DNA of 64,000 nucleotides from GCA-2746795 sp964643965 (GCA_964643965.1 CAZXVH010000008.1:1-64000), one strand, 5' to 3'. Counted from the first letter of the stretch, positions 6,675 through 15,355 are shown. The notes: generated by a model not told the origin, from the sequence alone. A program made the numbers and translations.

Positions 6675-7781
6675 TCAATCTTCAACCTTCAATCTTCTCA
6701 ACGCCGCTAACAACCGATCTGTCTCTTCCGGCCGACCAGCGCTGATGCGGATGCAGTTGTCAAGCTTTGGTTTGTTGAAGTAGCGCACCAGGATGCCTGC
6801 TTGCTCCAGGTTTCGTTTGAGTCGCCCGGCATCGCGCCCAAGTACGCGGCAGAGGATGAAGTTAGATTGGCTGGGATACGGTTGCAAGTAGGGGATTTGA
6901 GCCAGTTCGTGGCTCAGGCGCTGTCGTTCGGCGACGAGCGCTTGCATCTTTTCTGCCAGCCATGTTTTGTCGTCCAACGAGGCGAGGGCGGCCAGCGAAG
7001 CGGCCACGTTGATATTGTACGGCTGTTTGATTTTCCACATGTGGGGCAGCAGCCATTCAGGAAAGGCGCCATAGCCTATGCGCAGCCCGGCTAAACCTGC
7101 CAGTTTGCTGAATGTGCGTAACACGGCCAGATTGTCGTACTCCAACACCCAATCCAGGTGGCTGCGATAACCGTCGTATTCGGCGAAGTCGGCGTACGCT
7201 TCATCGAGCAGCACGAGGACGGGCAACTGCAACAGGCGGCGCAAGGTTTCGTCGTTGAGGGTACTGCCATCTGGGTTGTTGGGCGAGCAGAGGATGAGGA
7301 TTTTGGCGTTTTGGGCGGTGACGGTGCGTTCGATGCTTTCCACATCCAGACTGAAATCTTCGTTGCGCCATACTGGCACGTATTTTCCGCTGTTAACGGC
7401 CGTTGAAAATGGATACATGCCAAACGACGGCGGACAATCCACCACCCCATCTCCAGGCGACAACACCACGCGCAAAACCAGATCGATCAGCTCATCCGCG
7501 CCCATGCCAGCCATTAAGCGATCTTTCGTTACGCCTGTGTATTCGCTGAGCGCGTCCCGTAAGTCGTTGGATTCCGGATCGGGGTAAATGTGGAAATATT
7601 TGCCCGAGGCCAATGCCGCCAGCGCTTTGGGCGACGGGCCATACGGATTCTCGTTGGCATCCAGCTTCACAATATCTTGCGGGTCACGCCCCAAACGCCG
7701 CGACAGCAGTTCAAACGGCAGGATGGGCGTATACGCTTCCATCTGCGCGATGTCTGGTCGAACAAATTCTTGGATGTTCAT
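6675..7781 (-). CDS. hisC: Histidinol-phosphate aminotransferase (HisC)
   Basis: HisC is a PLP fold type I aminotransferase that converts imidazole acetol phosphate to histidinol phosphate. Visible features are LDANENPYGPSP near the N-terminus, CSPNNPDGS, LLDEAYADF, and the PLP lysine in RTFSKLAGLAGLRIGYG. Length (368) is normal. The last residues (LKVED) and the stop codon are written in a GAAGATTGAAG mini-repeat at 6662-6698, so the repeat defines the C-terminus. Confidence 0.97.
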   Translation of the reverse strand: MNIQEFVRPDIAQMEAYTPILPFELLSRRLGRDPQDIVKLDANENPYGPSPKALAALASGKYFHIYPDPESNDLRDALSEYTGVTKDRLMAGMGADELIDLVLRVVLSPGDGVVDCPPSFGMYPFSTAVNSGKYVPVWRNEDFSLDVESIERTVTAQNAKILILCSPNNPDGSTLNDETLRRLLQLPVLVLLDEAYADFAEYDGYRSHLDWVLEYDNLAVLRTFSKLAGLAGLRIGYGAFPEWLLPHMWKIKQPYNINVAASLAALASLDDKTWLAEKMQALVAERQRLSHELAQIPYLQPYPSQSNFILCRVLGRDAGRLKRNLEQAGILVRYFNKPKLDNCIRISAGRPEETDRLLAALRRLKVED

Positions 7782-7834
7782 GATTGTATATCCTGTTTAG
7801 CTACGCTATACTTGTACAAGATGTTGTACGAAAT

Positions 7835-7865
7835 TGGGAGCGCGGACAGCTTGTCCGCGCTCCCA
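7835..7865. repeat. Class E hairpin (GGGAGCGCGGACA...)
   Basis: GGGAGCGCGGACA, a short loop, and TGTCCGCGCTCCC form a near-perfect 13-bp stem. It lies 14 bases before the YefM start, overlapping its probable leader. Longer relatives lie at 38205-38266 and 44082-44134. Confidence 0.85.
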
Positions 7866-7878
7866 GTAAGGAGACAGA

Positions 7879-8145
7879 ATGGAAGCATTAAGTATTTCAG
7901 AAGCGCGTAAACGGTTGTTTGAACTACGCCAGCAAGTGGTGGATGACAACGATCGTGTCATCATGACCCACAAGCAGGGCAATGTGGTTCTGATTTCTAT
8001 GGCTGAATGGGAAGCGTACCAGGAAACGGTGCGTTTGTTGAACGATAAAGCGGCGCTCAAGGCGTTGGTCGATTCCTTTGCCGCCCATGATGCCCGCGAA
8101 ACCCAGGGCAAAACGCAAGATGAAATTTTTGCCGATTTAGTATGA
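7879..8145 (+). CDS. YefM/Phd-family antitoxin
   Basis: An 88-residue Phd/YefM antitoxin: N-terminal DNA-binding part EALSISEARKRLFELRQQV, then DDNDRVIMTHKQGNVVLISM and AEWEAYQETVRLL. It overlaps the downstream YoeB gene by 4 bases. The cassette lies between hisC and hisD but on the opposite strand, so it is antisense to the his transcript. Antitoxin and complex normally autorepress the promoter. Confidence 0.9.
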   Translation: MEALSISEARKRLFELRQQVVDDNDRVIMTHKQGNVVLISMAEWEAYQETVRLLNDKAALKALVDSFAAHDARETQGKTQDEIFADLV

Positions 8146-8420
8146 CCTGGAAAATCCTCATTCTGCAAAAAGCGGAACAAGACCTGCATTGGTTCCGTCG
8201 TCATGACCGCAGCCTTTATTTGAAGTGTTTCGATCTGGTGCGTGATATAGCCAATGATCCACGCCAAGGCATAGGCAAGCCAGAACGTCTCAAATATTTT
8301 GATCGTGAAGTGTGGTCGCGTCGTGTTTCTCATGAACATCGTCTTGTTTACGTCGTTTATGCTGTTGAAGAGCAAATCGAAATCGTCTCCTGTAAATCTC
8401 ATTATGAAGGGCAACTTTGA
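8142..8420 (+). CDS. Txe/YoeB-family toxin
   Basis: A 92-residue YoeB-type mRNA interferase that cleaves mRNA in the ribosomal A site. Family landmarks are WKILILQKAEQDLHWF, GKPERLKYF, the catalytic-region VWSRRVSHEHRLVYVV, and the C-terminal CKSHYE with the conserved His-Tyr. It ends 16 bases from the convergent hisD stop. Confidence 0.92.
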   Translation: MTWKILILQKAEQDLHWFRRHDRSLYLKCFDLVRDIANDPRQGIGKPERLKYFDREVWSRRVSHEHRLVYVVYAVEEQIEIVSCKSHYEGQL

Positions 8421-8436
8421 CCGCATCCTCTGCGGT

Positions 8437-9759
8437 TTAAATTCTTTTCAAAGCCGCATTCGCATGTCCGGTCAATCCTTCTGCCTGCGCGATTTGGGCG
8501 GCGATAGGGCTGAGTTTGGCAGAGGTGGCGTCGTCGAGTTGGATGATGCTGCTGATTTTGACGAAATCCAGCACGTTGAGCGGCGAAGCAAAACGGGCGG
8601 TGCTGCTGGTGGGCATGACGTGGCTGGGGCCGGCCACGTAATCGCCCAGCACTTCAAAGCTGCGTTCGCCGATGAACAGGCCGCCGGCGTTGGGGATTTT
8701 GTCGATGTAGGCTTCCGGGTTTTTTGTGGCGATGCAGGTGTGTTCGGCGGCGAAGTTGCTGGCGAGCTGACACGCTTCGTCCAGATCAGCGGTGAGGACG
8801 ATGCCGCCTTGCCCTTTAAGCGCTTGGGCGATAATGTTGGCGCGGCTGAGCGTTTCTAACTGCTGGCTCACTTCTACCTGCACCGCCTGGGCAAAAGAGA
8901 GGGAGGGGGTGAAGAGAACGGCCGTTGCCAAAATATCATGTTCCGCTTGAGCCAGTAAATCCGCTGCCACCCAGGCCGGGTTGGCGCTGTCGTCGGCGAT
9001 AACGGCCGTTTCCGTGGGACCATACAAGCCATCAATGCCCACAATGCCATAAACCTGTCGCTTGGCCAACGTGGTAAACAGGCCGCCCGCGCCCACCACT
9101 TTGTCCACCTGTGGCACACTTTCCGTGCCAAAGGCCAGAGCGGCAATTGCTTGTGCGCCACCGAGCATGATCACGTTGTCGATACCACAAATGGCGGCAG
9201 CGGCCAAAACCACGTCGGCCACTTTGCCCGTTTTCTGGTCGGGTGGGGTTGCCACGATGATTTCAGCTACGCCCGCCACCTGCGCTGGAATGACCGCCAT
9301 CAGCAGTGAAGAAGGCAGGGGCGCCGTACCGCCCGGCACATAGACGCCGACCCGCTTGATAGGGGTGACGCGCTGGCCGAGGACGCCGCCCATGTCGTGG
9401 GTCGTCCAGTTGGGCAGCGGTTGTAATTCATGGAATTGGCGAATGCGGCGGGCGGCAAACGAGAGCGCTTCGTATAACGAAATAGGGATTCGCTTCCCGG
9501 CCGCTTTAATCTCCGCCGGATCGACGGTTAACTCAGGCAGCTGCACTCCGTCGATTTTCAAGGTCCAGTTACGCAGCCCATCATCCCCCTGTTCACGCAC
9601 GTCACGCAGGATATGAGTAACGGCCGTTTCTGGCGTGGTCCCGCGTCCAAACAAACGATCCAAACTGGCTTGCAGCAAAGGTGGCACAGCCGGCTCCAAC
9701 GCCCTGTCCCGCCGCAAAATTGATTTTTGAGCTTCTGCTACTGTGAAAATCTTAATCAT
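8437..9759 (-). CDS. hisD: Histidinol dehydrogenase (HisD)
   Basis: HisD is the Zn enzyme that oxidises histidinol to histidine in two NAD-dependent steps. The 440-residue frame shows VYVPGGTAPLPSSLLM, the PTETAVIAD region, AEHD, and the GPSHVMPTSSTARFASPL motif near the end, whose His is conserved. Length is typical. It carries three iterated palindromes, all in the TAV frame. It follows hisG by 54 bases. Confidence 0.97.
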   Translation of the reverse strand: MIKIFTVAEAQKSILRRDRALEPAVPPLLQASLDRLFGRGTTPETAVTHILRDVREQGDDGLRNWTLKIDGVQLPELTVDPAEIKAAGKRIPISLYEALSFAARRIRQFHELQPLPNWTTHDMGGVLGQRVTPIKRVGVYVPGGTAPLPSSLLMAVIPAQVAGVAEIIVATPPDQKTGKVADVVLAAAAICGIDNVIMLGGAQAIAALAFGTESVPQVDKVVGAGGLFTTLAKRQVYGIVGIDGLYGPTETAVIADDSANPAWVAADLLAQAEHDILATAVLFTPSLSFAQAVQVEVSQQLETLSRANIIAQALKGQGGIVLTADLDEACQLASNFAAEHTCIATKNPEAYIDKIPNAGGLFIGERSFEVLGDYVAGPSHVMPTSSTARFASPLNVLDFVKISSIIQLDDATSAKLSPIAAQIAQAEGLTGHANAALKRI

Positions 9760-9813
9760 GAGAATTTTTCCTCAAATTTTTTACTGGAGAAAACACGGAG
9801 GTTTTCTCTGCGG

Positions 9814-10830
9814 TTAATTTTCTAACGCCGCCAACATCGCCCGATACCGCGCTGGCTCTTCTTCAAAAATGTAAGAGATGGGTGAAACGATGACGCCGCT
9901 GCCACCAATCGTCCGCAGCTCGGCAATGGCTTTGACCAGGTTGGCCTTGGCCACCACGATGCTGACGGAGAATAACTTGTTATCGCCGCCATCTGGCGAG
10001 ACGATGTTGGCGATGGTGGGACCTTGCAAACCGCCGATAAACGGCCGTTCGGCCATCAGCGCCGCAATCGATTCCGGGCTGTCACCGCGCATATTGGTGA
10101 TGACATGGTAAGAACCGAGAGCACGTAGATGCGCTTCGATATACTCCAAAAGCTGCCTGGCGATGGCTCGCACTTCCAGGCGGATTTGCAGCGCTTCTTT
10201 GTTCGCGATGAGCGCTGCCTGCGACGCCAGAATCAAGCCATCAGCCAGGGGACGCAGATGATTGTCGCGTAAGGTGATGCCAGAAGAAACCAGGTCGGCG
10301 ATGATGTCGGCAAAGCCAATGTCGGGCGCAATTTCCAAGGTACCTTCGGCGTCGATGAGTTTGTAGGGCGCGATGGGGTATTGGTCGAGGAACTGGCTGG
10401 TGGTGTGGGGGAATTTGGTGGCGATGCGCAGGCAACGGCCGTTATCCGCCAACGCCTGCGCCCATACTTGTAGCTCTGCCATATTGTGAATGGGCAGATC
10501 TTCCGGCACGGCCAAATTGAGTGAGCAAAGCCCAAATCCCAGCGCCTCGTGAATGGTGAAAATGGGTTGGTCGCCGTTGAGAGTGCCTTTCTCGCTGATG
10601 ATGTCCAACCCGGTGATGCCAAAGTCGATGCTGCCCTGGCGCACCCCCACCACAATGTCGCCTGGTCGTTGAAACAGCACGGAAACGCCGGGCATGGTCG
10701 GGATCATCGCCTTGTACTGGCGCGGGTTGCTCTGCTTCACTTTTAAGCCGCATTCCGCCAATAAAGTCAATGCCTCTTCTTGTAAAACGCCTTTGCTAGG
10801 CAGCGCCAGCCGTATATCTGTGCGTGTCAT
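9814..10830 (-). CDS. hisG: ATP phosphoribosyltransferase, long form (HisG)
   Basis: HisG couples ATP and PRPP in the first, feedback-controlled step of histidine synthesis. The 338-residue protein has the catalytic half (LALPSKGVLQEEAL, VLFQRPGDIVVGVRQGSIDFG, PRPP loop near EIAPDIGFADIIADLVSSG) and a C-terminal ACT-like domain (PTIANIV, VVAKANLVKAI, GVIVSPISYIFEE). It is therefore the long form that does not need HisZ and binds histidine. The start at 10830 is preferred over 10842 because GGGAGAAG lies 5-6 bases before it. Confidence 0.96.
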   Translation of the reverse strand: MTRTDIRLALPSKGVLQEEALTLLAECGLKVKQSNPRQYKAMIPTMPGVSVLFQRPGDIVVGVRQGSIDFGITGLDIISEKGTLNGDQPIFTIHEALGFGLCSLNLAVPEDLPIHNMAELQVWAQALADNGRCLRIATKFPHTTSQFLDQYPIAPYKLIDAEGTLEIAPDIGFADIIADLVSSGITLRDNHLRPLADGLILASQAALIANKEALQIRLEVRAIARQLLEYIEAHLRALGSYHVITNMRGDSPESIAALMAERPFIGGLQGPTIANIVSPDGGDNKLFSVSIVVAKANLVKAIAELRTIGGSGVIVSPISYIFEEEPARYRAMLAALEN

Positions 10831-10847
10831 ATCTTCTCCCATATGCG

Positions 10848-10918
10848 TCGTCTACTCAACTATCCAACTACTCGACTACTCAACTATCCAACTACTCGAC
10901 TATCCGACTATCCGACTA
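10848..10918. repeat. Class B tandem mini-repeat
   Basis: About seven units of CTATCCAACTACTCGACTA type between the his attenuator and the hisG start. It would form an unusual leader segment in the operon mRNA. Confidence 0.8.
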
Positions 10919-10956
10919 AATAAAAAACACCCTCCCCGGGTTTCCGAGGAGGGTGT
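10915..10956 (-). terminator. Intrinsic terminator/attenuator of the his operon
   Basis: On the minus strand, ACACCCTCCTCGG pairs with the opposite arm of CCGGGGAGGGTGT over 13 bp (one G-U), around a loop of about 4 bases, and is followed by TTTTTTATTT. It lies between the His-rich leader peptide and hisG, where an attenuator would be expected. A smaller hairpin (GGCGC/GCGCC, 10977-10994) lies between the leader stop and the terminator and could take part in alternative folding. Confidence 0.9.
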
Positions 10957-10997
10957 GAATTGACCGACCTGATGAAGGCGCGTTTGTCTGCGCCGTC

Positions 10998-11120
10998 TTA
11001 ACCCGAGATGTTAGACTGCCATACCGTATGGTGGTGAGCGTGGCCATGGACATGGCTATCATGGACATGGTTGCTGAAAAGTTGGGCAGTGACATGGGTT
11101 AAGCTGTCTGATGTTTTCAT
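10998..11120 (-). CDS. hisL: his operon leader peptide
   Basis: A 40-codon frame begins MKTSDSLTHVTAQLFSN and contains nine His, eight of them in the 14 residues HVHDSHVHGHAHHH. It ends 42 bases before a strong intrinsic terminator upstream of hisG. This is the arrangement of the enterobacterial his attenuator, in which ribosome stalling at His codons prevents terminator formation. The peptide sequence is unlike E. coli HisL, which has seven consecutive His. The predicted -10 box ends only 10 bases upstream of the ATG, so the transcript would be nearly leaderless and needs no Shine-Dalgarno site; none is seen. Confidence 0.9.
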   Translation of the reverse strand: MKTSDSLTHVTAQLFSNHVHDSHVHGHAHHHTVWQSNISG

Positions 11121-11130
11121 GACGGCGCGG

Positions 11131-11159
11131 AGTGTAACATACGTACCATCAACGGTCAA
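11131..11159 (-). promoter_or_regulatory. his operon promoter
   Basis: On the minus strand TTGACC (11159-11154) and TACACT (11136-11131) are separated by exactly 17 bases, a good sigma-70 match. Initiation is expected near 11124, leaving only 3-5 bases before the leader-peptide ATG at 11120. Confidence 0.8.
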
Positions 11160-11169
11160 CAGAGAAAGG

Positions 11170-11178
11170 TGTTATAAT
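11170..11178 (+). promoter_or_regulatory. Extended -10 promoter for the ParB-like/USP genes
   Basis: TGTTATAAT at 11170-11178 is an extended -10 element about 72 bases before the first USP gene. It is divergent from the his promoter, whose -35 box lies only about 11 bases away, so the two promoters may compete. No good -35 is seen. Confidence 0.55.
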
Positions 11179-11249
11179 TTGTACGTTAAAATTGTAGAGA
11201 TTTGGACCTCTACCAGATGAGTAGGGAGCAAGTAGGCTGAGGGAAAAAC

Positions 11250-12986
11250 GTGATCGATGATCCGGAGAACTTAAGGCACGAAGTGGCGGTGCGTGATTTT
11301 CGGCGGGCGCGGCGCGAGGCGTCGATGCAGCAGTTGATGGCGCGTATCACCGGTAAGTCGGCTGATTTGCTGGGATACAACGAAGTCTGTAAACGCTTAA
11401 AGGCTTCGGGTTCGGTGGCGTTAGGCGTACAGGAAGTGCCGCTCGATGCGATTGTGGGCAGTGTAGGGCGTTACAAGGATTTTACGCGCAGCTTTATGCC
11501 CCGCTCTGATCAGGATGAGGGGCGCTGGGTGGGGGTGAAAACGGCCGTTAACGATATGGTTGGTATGCCCCCCATCGACGTTTACAAAATAGGAGACGCC
11601 TACTTTGTCAATGATGGCAATCATCGCGTCTCCGTGGCGCGGCAGTTGGGCAGCGAAACCATCGCCGCGCACGTCACCGAAGTCACCGCCCGCGTGCCCC
11701 TCACCGATCAGGCCGATCCGTCTGAGCTGATTTGCAAGGAGCGCTACCTGGAGTTCCTGGAAAAAACCAATCTCGACCGGCAACGGCTGGGCGCCGACCT
11801 CACCATGACCTTTCCCGGCCATTACCGTGATTTGCAAGAGCAGATTGAGGCGCACCAGGAGCGCCTGGCAGAACAGCGCGGCGAGCCGGTTCCCTATGCC
11901 CAGGCTGTCATTGCCTGGTATGACGATGTTTACCTGCCCGTCGTCACCATTATTCGGGAACAGGGCATTTTACATAATTTTCCTGAGCGGACTGAAGCGG
12001 ATATTTACGTGCTGCTCTCTGAAAGGCGAGAACAGTTGGAAGAGGCGCTGGGTTGGTCATTGGATGCAGAAACGGCCGTTACCGATTTAATGCAGGAGGT
12101 TCAAGCCAGCCGGGGGGCAGAAATGGGGCTGCGCTTGCGGGAAGCGGTCGTGCCCCTGGGCCTGGAAGATGGCCCTGAAACCGGCGAGTGGCGGCGGGGC
12201 ATGTTGGCGGTCCGCCAGTATGATCGCTTATTTGCCAAGATTTTAGTGCCGGTGCGCGGCCAGGTGGAAGACAAACATTTGATACAGGCCGCCTTGGACG
12301 TGGCCCGCCGGGAAAAAGGGCGTTTGATGGGGCTGCATGTGGTCGCCGATAAAGCAGAGGCAGGCAGCGCCGCAGTGCTGCATATCAAACGAGATTTTAA
12401 TGAACGTTGTGAAAACGCCGGTATCCGCGGTGAATTGGTGGTGGCCTCTGGCAAGCCCGCCCGTATCATCACCGAACGGGCCGCCTGGGCAGATCTGGTG
12501 GTGGTGGCGTTGTGGCGCTCGTCGGCAAAAAAACGGCTGCGCCGGCTCGGTTCTGGTTTTAATACGCTCATTCAGAGAAGCCCGCGCCCGGTGCTGGTGC
12601 TGCCAGGCGGTCGTGGTTCAAATATGAAGCGGGCCTTGTTGGCCTATGATGGCAGCCCTAAAGCCGATGAAGCGCTTTTTGTGGCTGCTTACCTGGCCGT
12701 GCGCTGGCGTATGCAGCTCACCGTCATCACCATTGAAACCAAACATACCTCTGCTGAGGCGATGCGCATGGCGCAGCAATATTTGGCCGAGTATGAGGTG
12801 GAAGCTGATTTCATGCTGCGACAAGGCGCCATTGGCGACGTGCTGTTGGCCACGGTGGCCGACCAAAACAGTGATCTGGTGATCATGGGTGGCTTTGGCT
12901 TCCGAGCGGTGCCCCGCCTGGTATTAGGCAGCACCGTAGACCAAATGCTGCACGAGTGCAAAAAACCGATGTTGATTTGTCGTTGA
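11250..12986 (+). CDS. ParB-like domain fused to tandem universal stress (UspA) domains, copy 1
   Basis: A 578-residue protein. Residues about 60-150 hold a ParB/sulfiredoxin-like module with PLDAIVGSVGRY, MPPIDVYKIGDAYFV and the diagnostic DGNHRVSVARQLG. A helical linker follows (about 150-320). Two UspA-type domains complete it, at about 330-455 (FAKILVPVRG ... RSPRPVLVLPGG) and 456-578 (KRALLAYDGSPKADEALF ... VIMGGFGF ... VLGSTVDQMLHECKKPMLICR). The second keeps the ATP-binding GSTVDQML-type loop. The next gene is a paralog 34 bases downstream. Function is unknown; a nucleotide-responsive regulator is inference from the domains. Confidence 0.8.
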   Translation: MIDDPENLRHEVAVRDFRRARREASMQQLMARITGKSADLLGYNEVCKRLKASGSVALGVQEVPLDAIVGSVGRYKDFTRSFMPRSDQDEGRWVGVKTAVNDMVGMPPIDVYKIGDAYFVNDGNHRVSVARQLGSETIAAHVTEVTARVPLTDQADPSELICKERYLEFLEKTNLDRQRLGADLTMTFPGHYRDLQEQIEAHQERLAEQRGEPVPYAQAVIAWYDDVYLPVVTIIREQGILHNFPERTEADIYVLLSERREQLEEALGWSLDAETAVTDLMQEVQASRGAEMGLRLREAVVPLGLEDGPETGEWRRGMLAVRQYDRLFAKILVPVRGQVEDKHLIQAALDVARREKGRLMGLHVVADKAEAGSAAVLHIKRDFNERCENAGIRGELVVASGKPARIITERAAWADLVVVALWRSSAKKRLRRLGSGFNTLIQRSPRPVLVLPGGRGSNMKRALLAYDGSPKADEALFVAAYLAVRWRMQLTVITIETKHTSAEAMRMAQQYLAEYEVEADFMLRQGAIGDVLLATVADQNSDLVIMGGFGFRAVPRLVLGSTVDQMLHECKKPMLICR

Positions 12987-13020
12987 GCGTAATCTGTCAG
13001 TTCTTTGAGCAAGGAAGCAT

Positions 13021-14787
13021 ATGGAAAACAGAAGTTCTATGAATTATCAAACGGCAATGAACGATTTTCAACGCGCCCGGCGGCAGGCTGCCATGCAGCA
13101 AACTCTGGCGCGGCTGCGCGGTCAATCGTCTGAACTGCTGGCTTATGACGAAGTACGAAAAAAACTGGGGCTGAAAGGGATTGCCGAACGAGGCATCCAG
13201 GAAATTCCCGTGGCGGCTATCGTGGGCAGCGTGGGGCGATCTGGCGACTTCACCCGGGATTTTATGCCCAAGCAGAACAGTGATGAGGAACGCTGGACCA
13301 ATGTAAAAGCGGCTTTTTTGGGCCAGACCGGCGTACCGCCCATTGAGGTGTATCAGGTGGGCGAGGCGTATTTTGTCAAAGATGGCAATCACCGGGTATC
13401 GGTGGCGCGACAGTTGGAGATGTCGACGATTGAAGCGTATGTCACAGAGGTGCGTACGCGGGTGGCTTTGGCCCCGGATGATGATCCTGAAGCGATTATT
13501 CTCAAATCGCGGTATGCCAATTTTCTGGAAATGACCAATATCGACGAAATTCGTCCCCAATCTGATTTGAAGATGACCTGGCCCGGTTATTACTCGCTGC
13601 TGCGTGAGGAAATTGAGGTTCACCGCTATTTTATGGGGCTGGATTGGCAGCGCGATATTTCCTACGATGAAGCGGTGGGTCATTGGTATGATGTAGTGTA
13701 TTTGCCGGTGGTGGCCCTTCTTTATGAACGGGGCGTATTTCAACAGTTTCCGGGGCGGACGGAAGCGGATTTATATGCCTTGTTAGCCGATTACCGACGG
13801 GAGTTGGTGGAGCAGTTGGGTTGGGAGATGGATGTGGAAACGGCCGTTACCCGTCTCACTGAAGAGAAAAGCGACCAGCTGGAAAATGTGCTCGCCCGTA
13901 TGGGCGAGCGCCTCATGGAGGCCCTTGTTCCCGCTCAACTTGAGCCTGGCCCTCAGCCGGGCATCTGGCGGGAAGAGCGTCTGGATACCATTGTGCCGGA
14001 ATCTATCTTCCGGGACTTGTTGGTGGCGATTGGCGGCCAGCCAACGCATTGGCGAGCATTGGATCATGCTTTGACCCTTGCCAGCCGCACGGAAGGTCGT
14101 TTGCTGGGGCTGTATGTGGCTCAACATGATGAAGACCTTTTGGAGGAAGAACAAGAACAACAACGCCAACTGATCGAAGAAGTGCGTGAAGAGTTTGACC
14201 GGCGCTGTGCCGAGGCTGGGATACGTGGTGAATTTGCGGTGGATTGGGGGGGAGCTTCTGCAGCCATTTTGCGCCGATCTGTCTGGGCGGATCTGGTCGT
14301 ATTCACCCTGGCCCATCCCCCGGACGACAGCGCCACTGCCCGCTTGCGCTCTGATCTGACGCCGCTTTTACAAAGTTGCTCCCGGCCGTTGTTGGTTGTG
14401 CCTGATGAAGCCAACAGCCCTATGGATAAGATGCTTCTGGCTTATGATGGCAGTCCAAAATCGGAAGAAGGGCTGTTTGTGGCCACTTACCGGGCGGTGA
14501 AATATGGCTTTCCACTGACGGTGGTGGTGGGGGTGAATGACCGGGTGTCGGCGGACACGGCCGATCATGCCCGTGATTATCTGGCCCGGCATGGCGTGAC
14601 GGCCGAGTTTGTGGTGGAGGCCACAAATGATACCGGGACGTTGATCCTGGAAACGGCCGTTACCCATCAGTGTAATCTATTGATCATCGGTGGCTTTGGC
14701 AAACGGCCGTTTTGGCGCATTGTCCTGGGCAGTTTGGTGGATCGGATGCTATTGGAGTTTCCGCAGCCCATATTGATTTCCCGATGA
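13021..14787 (+). CDS. ParB-like domain fused to tandem UspA domains, copy 2
   Basis: A 588-residue paralog of the preceding gene with the same order. The ParB-like part has IPVAAIVGSVGRSGDFTRDF and VKDGNHRVSVARQLE. The first Usp-like domain starts near FRDLLVAIGGQPTHWRALDH and has a long Glu/Gln-rich insertion (EDLLEEEQEQQRQLIEEVRE). The second Usp domain has MLLAYDGSPKSEEGLF, LLIIGGFGK and VLGSLVDRML. GCAAGGAAG before the ATG at 13021 fits a start there; 13039 is possible. Four Thr-Ala-Val or Arg-Pro palindromes lie in the two copies together. Tandem duplication in one operon suggests hetero-oligomers. Confidence 0.8.
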   Translation: MENRSSMNYQTAMNDFQRARRQAAMQQTLARLRGQSSELLAYDEVRKKLGLKGIAERGIQEIPVAAIVGSVGRSGDFTRDFMPKQNSDEERWTNVKAAFLGQTGVPPIEVYQVGEAYFVKDGNHRVSVARQLEMSTIEAYVTEVRTRVALAPDDDPEAIILKSRYANFLEMTNIDEIRPQSDLKMTWPGYYSLLREEIEVHRYFMGLDWQRDISYDEAVGHWYDVVYLPVVALLYERGVFQQFPGRTEADLYALLADYRRELVEQLGWEMDVETAVTRLTEEKSDQLENVLARMGERLMEALVPAQLEPGPQPGIWREERLDTIVPESIFRDLLVAIGGQPTHWRALDHALTLASRTEGRLLGLYVAQHDEDLLEEEQEQQRQLIEEVREEFDRRCAEAGIRGEFAVDWGGASAAILRRSVWADLVVFTLAHPPDDSATARLRSDLTPLLQSCSRPLLVVPDEANSPMDKMLLAYDGSPKSEEGLFVATYRAVKYGFPLTVVVGVNDRVSADTADHARDYLARHGVTAEFVVEATNDTGTLILETAVTHQCNLLIIGGFGKRPFWRIVLGSLVDRMLLEFPQPILISR

Positions 14788-14889
14788 GCGAGAATACCTG
14801 GAATAGCAGCTGCTAAAATTGGGTAGCACGGCCGTTTTGCGGTATGATGGTTTTTATCTCTATTTATGATATGGCTGTGGAGAAAGGTG

Positions 14890-15327
14890 ATGAAACGATT
14901 AAAAAAACCATCGACGTTTATTTTTGGCCTTGTTTTTGGGGGATTGGTGGGGCTGATTGCCTGGTATTGGTATAAGAGTACCTCTGCAGAAGATGGCGCC
15001 CTCGACTTGCTGGACAGGATGGCAGTGGCCGAAAGGCGTCTCAAGCAAATGGCGGCAGAGGCCCCAGAAGCCCTTCAAGAATTGGTGGAAAACTACATCA
15101 CCTTAGAACCCAATGACGAGAGTTTGCCCCCCTTTCTCGAACCAGGAAAAACAGAAGATTTACAGCGCGTCAAGGGCATTGGTCCCGTGTTTGCGGATAG
15201 ATTACAAGGGGCTGGTATTGAGGATGTGGCTGCGTTAACGGCCGTTTCCCCCGCCAAACTCGCCGTCATCTTAGACATTTCCGAAGGGCGGGCCGCCAAT
15301 ATCTTAAGCGAAGCGGAGCGTTTATAG
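14890..15327 (+). CDS. Membrane-anchored helix-hairpin-helix protein
   Basis: A 145-residue protein: an N-terminal basic patch and one TM segment (FIFGLVFGGLVGLIAWYWY), a helical linker, then a helix-hairpin-helix domain (RVKGIGPVFADRLQGAGI ... VSPAKLAVIL). HhH domains of this type bind DNA or act as protein-interaction modules. The start at 14890 follows GAGAAAGGTG. The next gene encodes a protein with the same TM-plus-HhH plan, so the pair probably works together. No precise function can be given. Confidence 0.75.
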   Translation: MKRLKKPSTFIFGLVFGGLVGLIAWYWYKSTSAEDGALDLLDRMAVAERRLKQMAAEAPEALQELVENYITLEPNDESLPPFLEPGKTEDLQRVKGIGPVFADRLQGAGIEDVAALTAVSPAKLAVILDISEGRAANILSEAERL

Positions 15328-15355
15328 TCGTTTAGAGAGGTACAGGAGAGGATTG

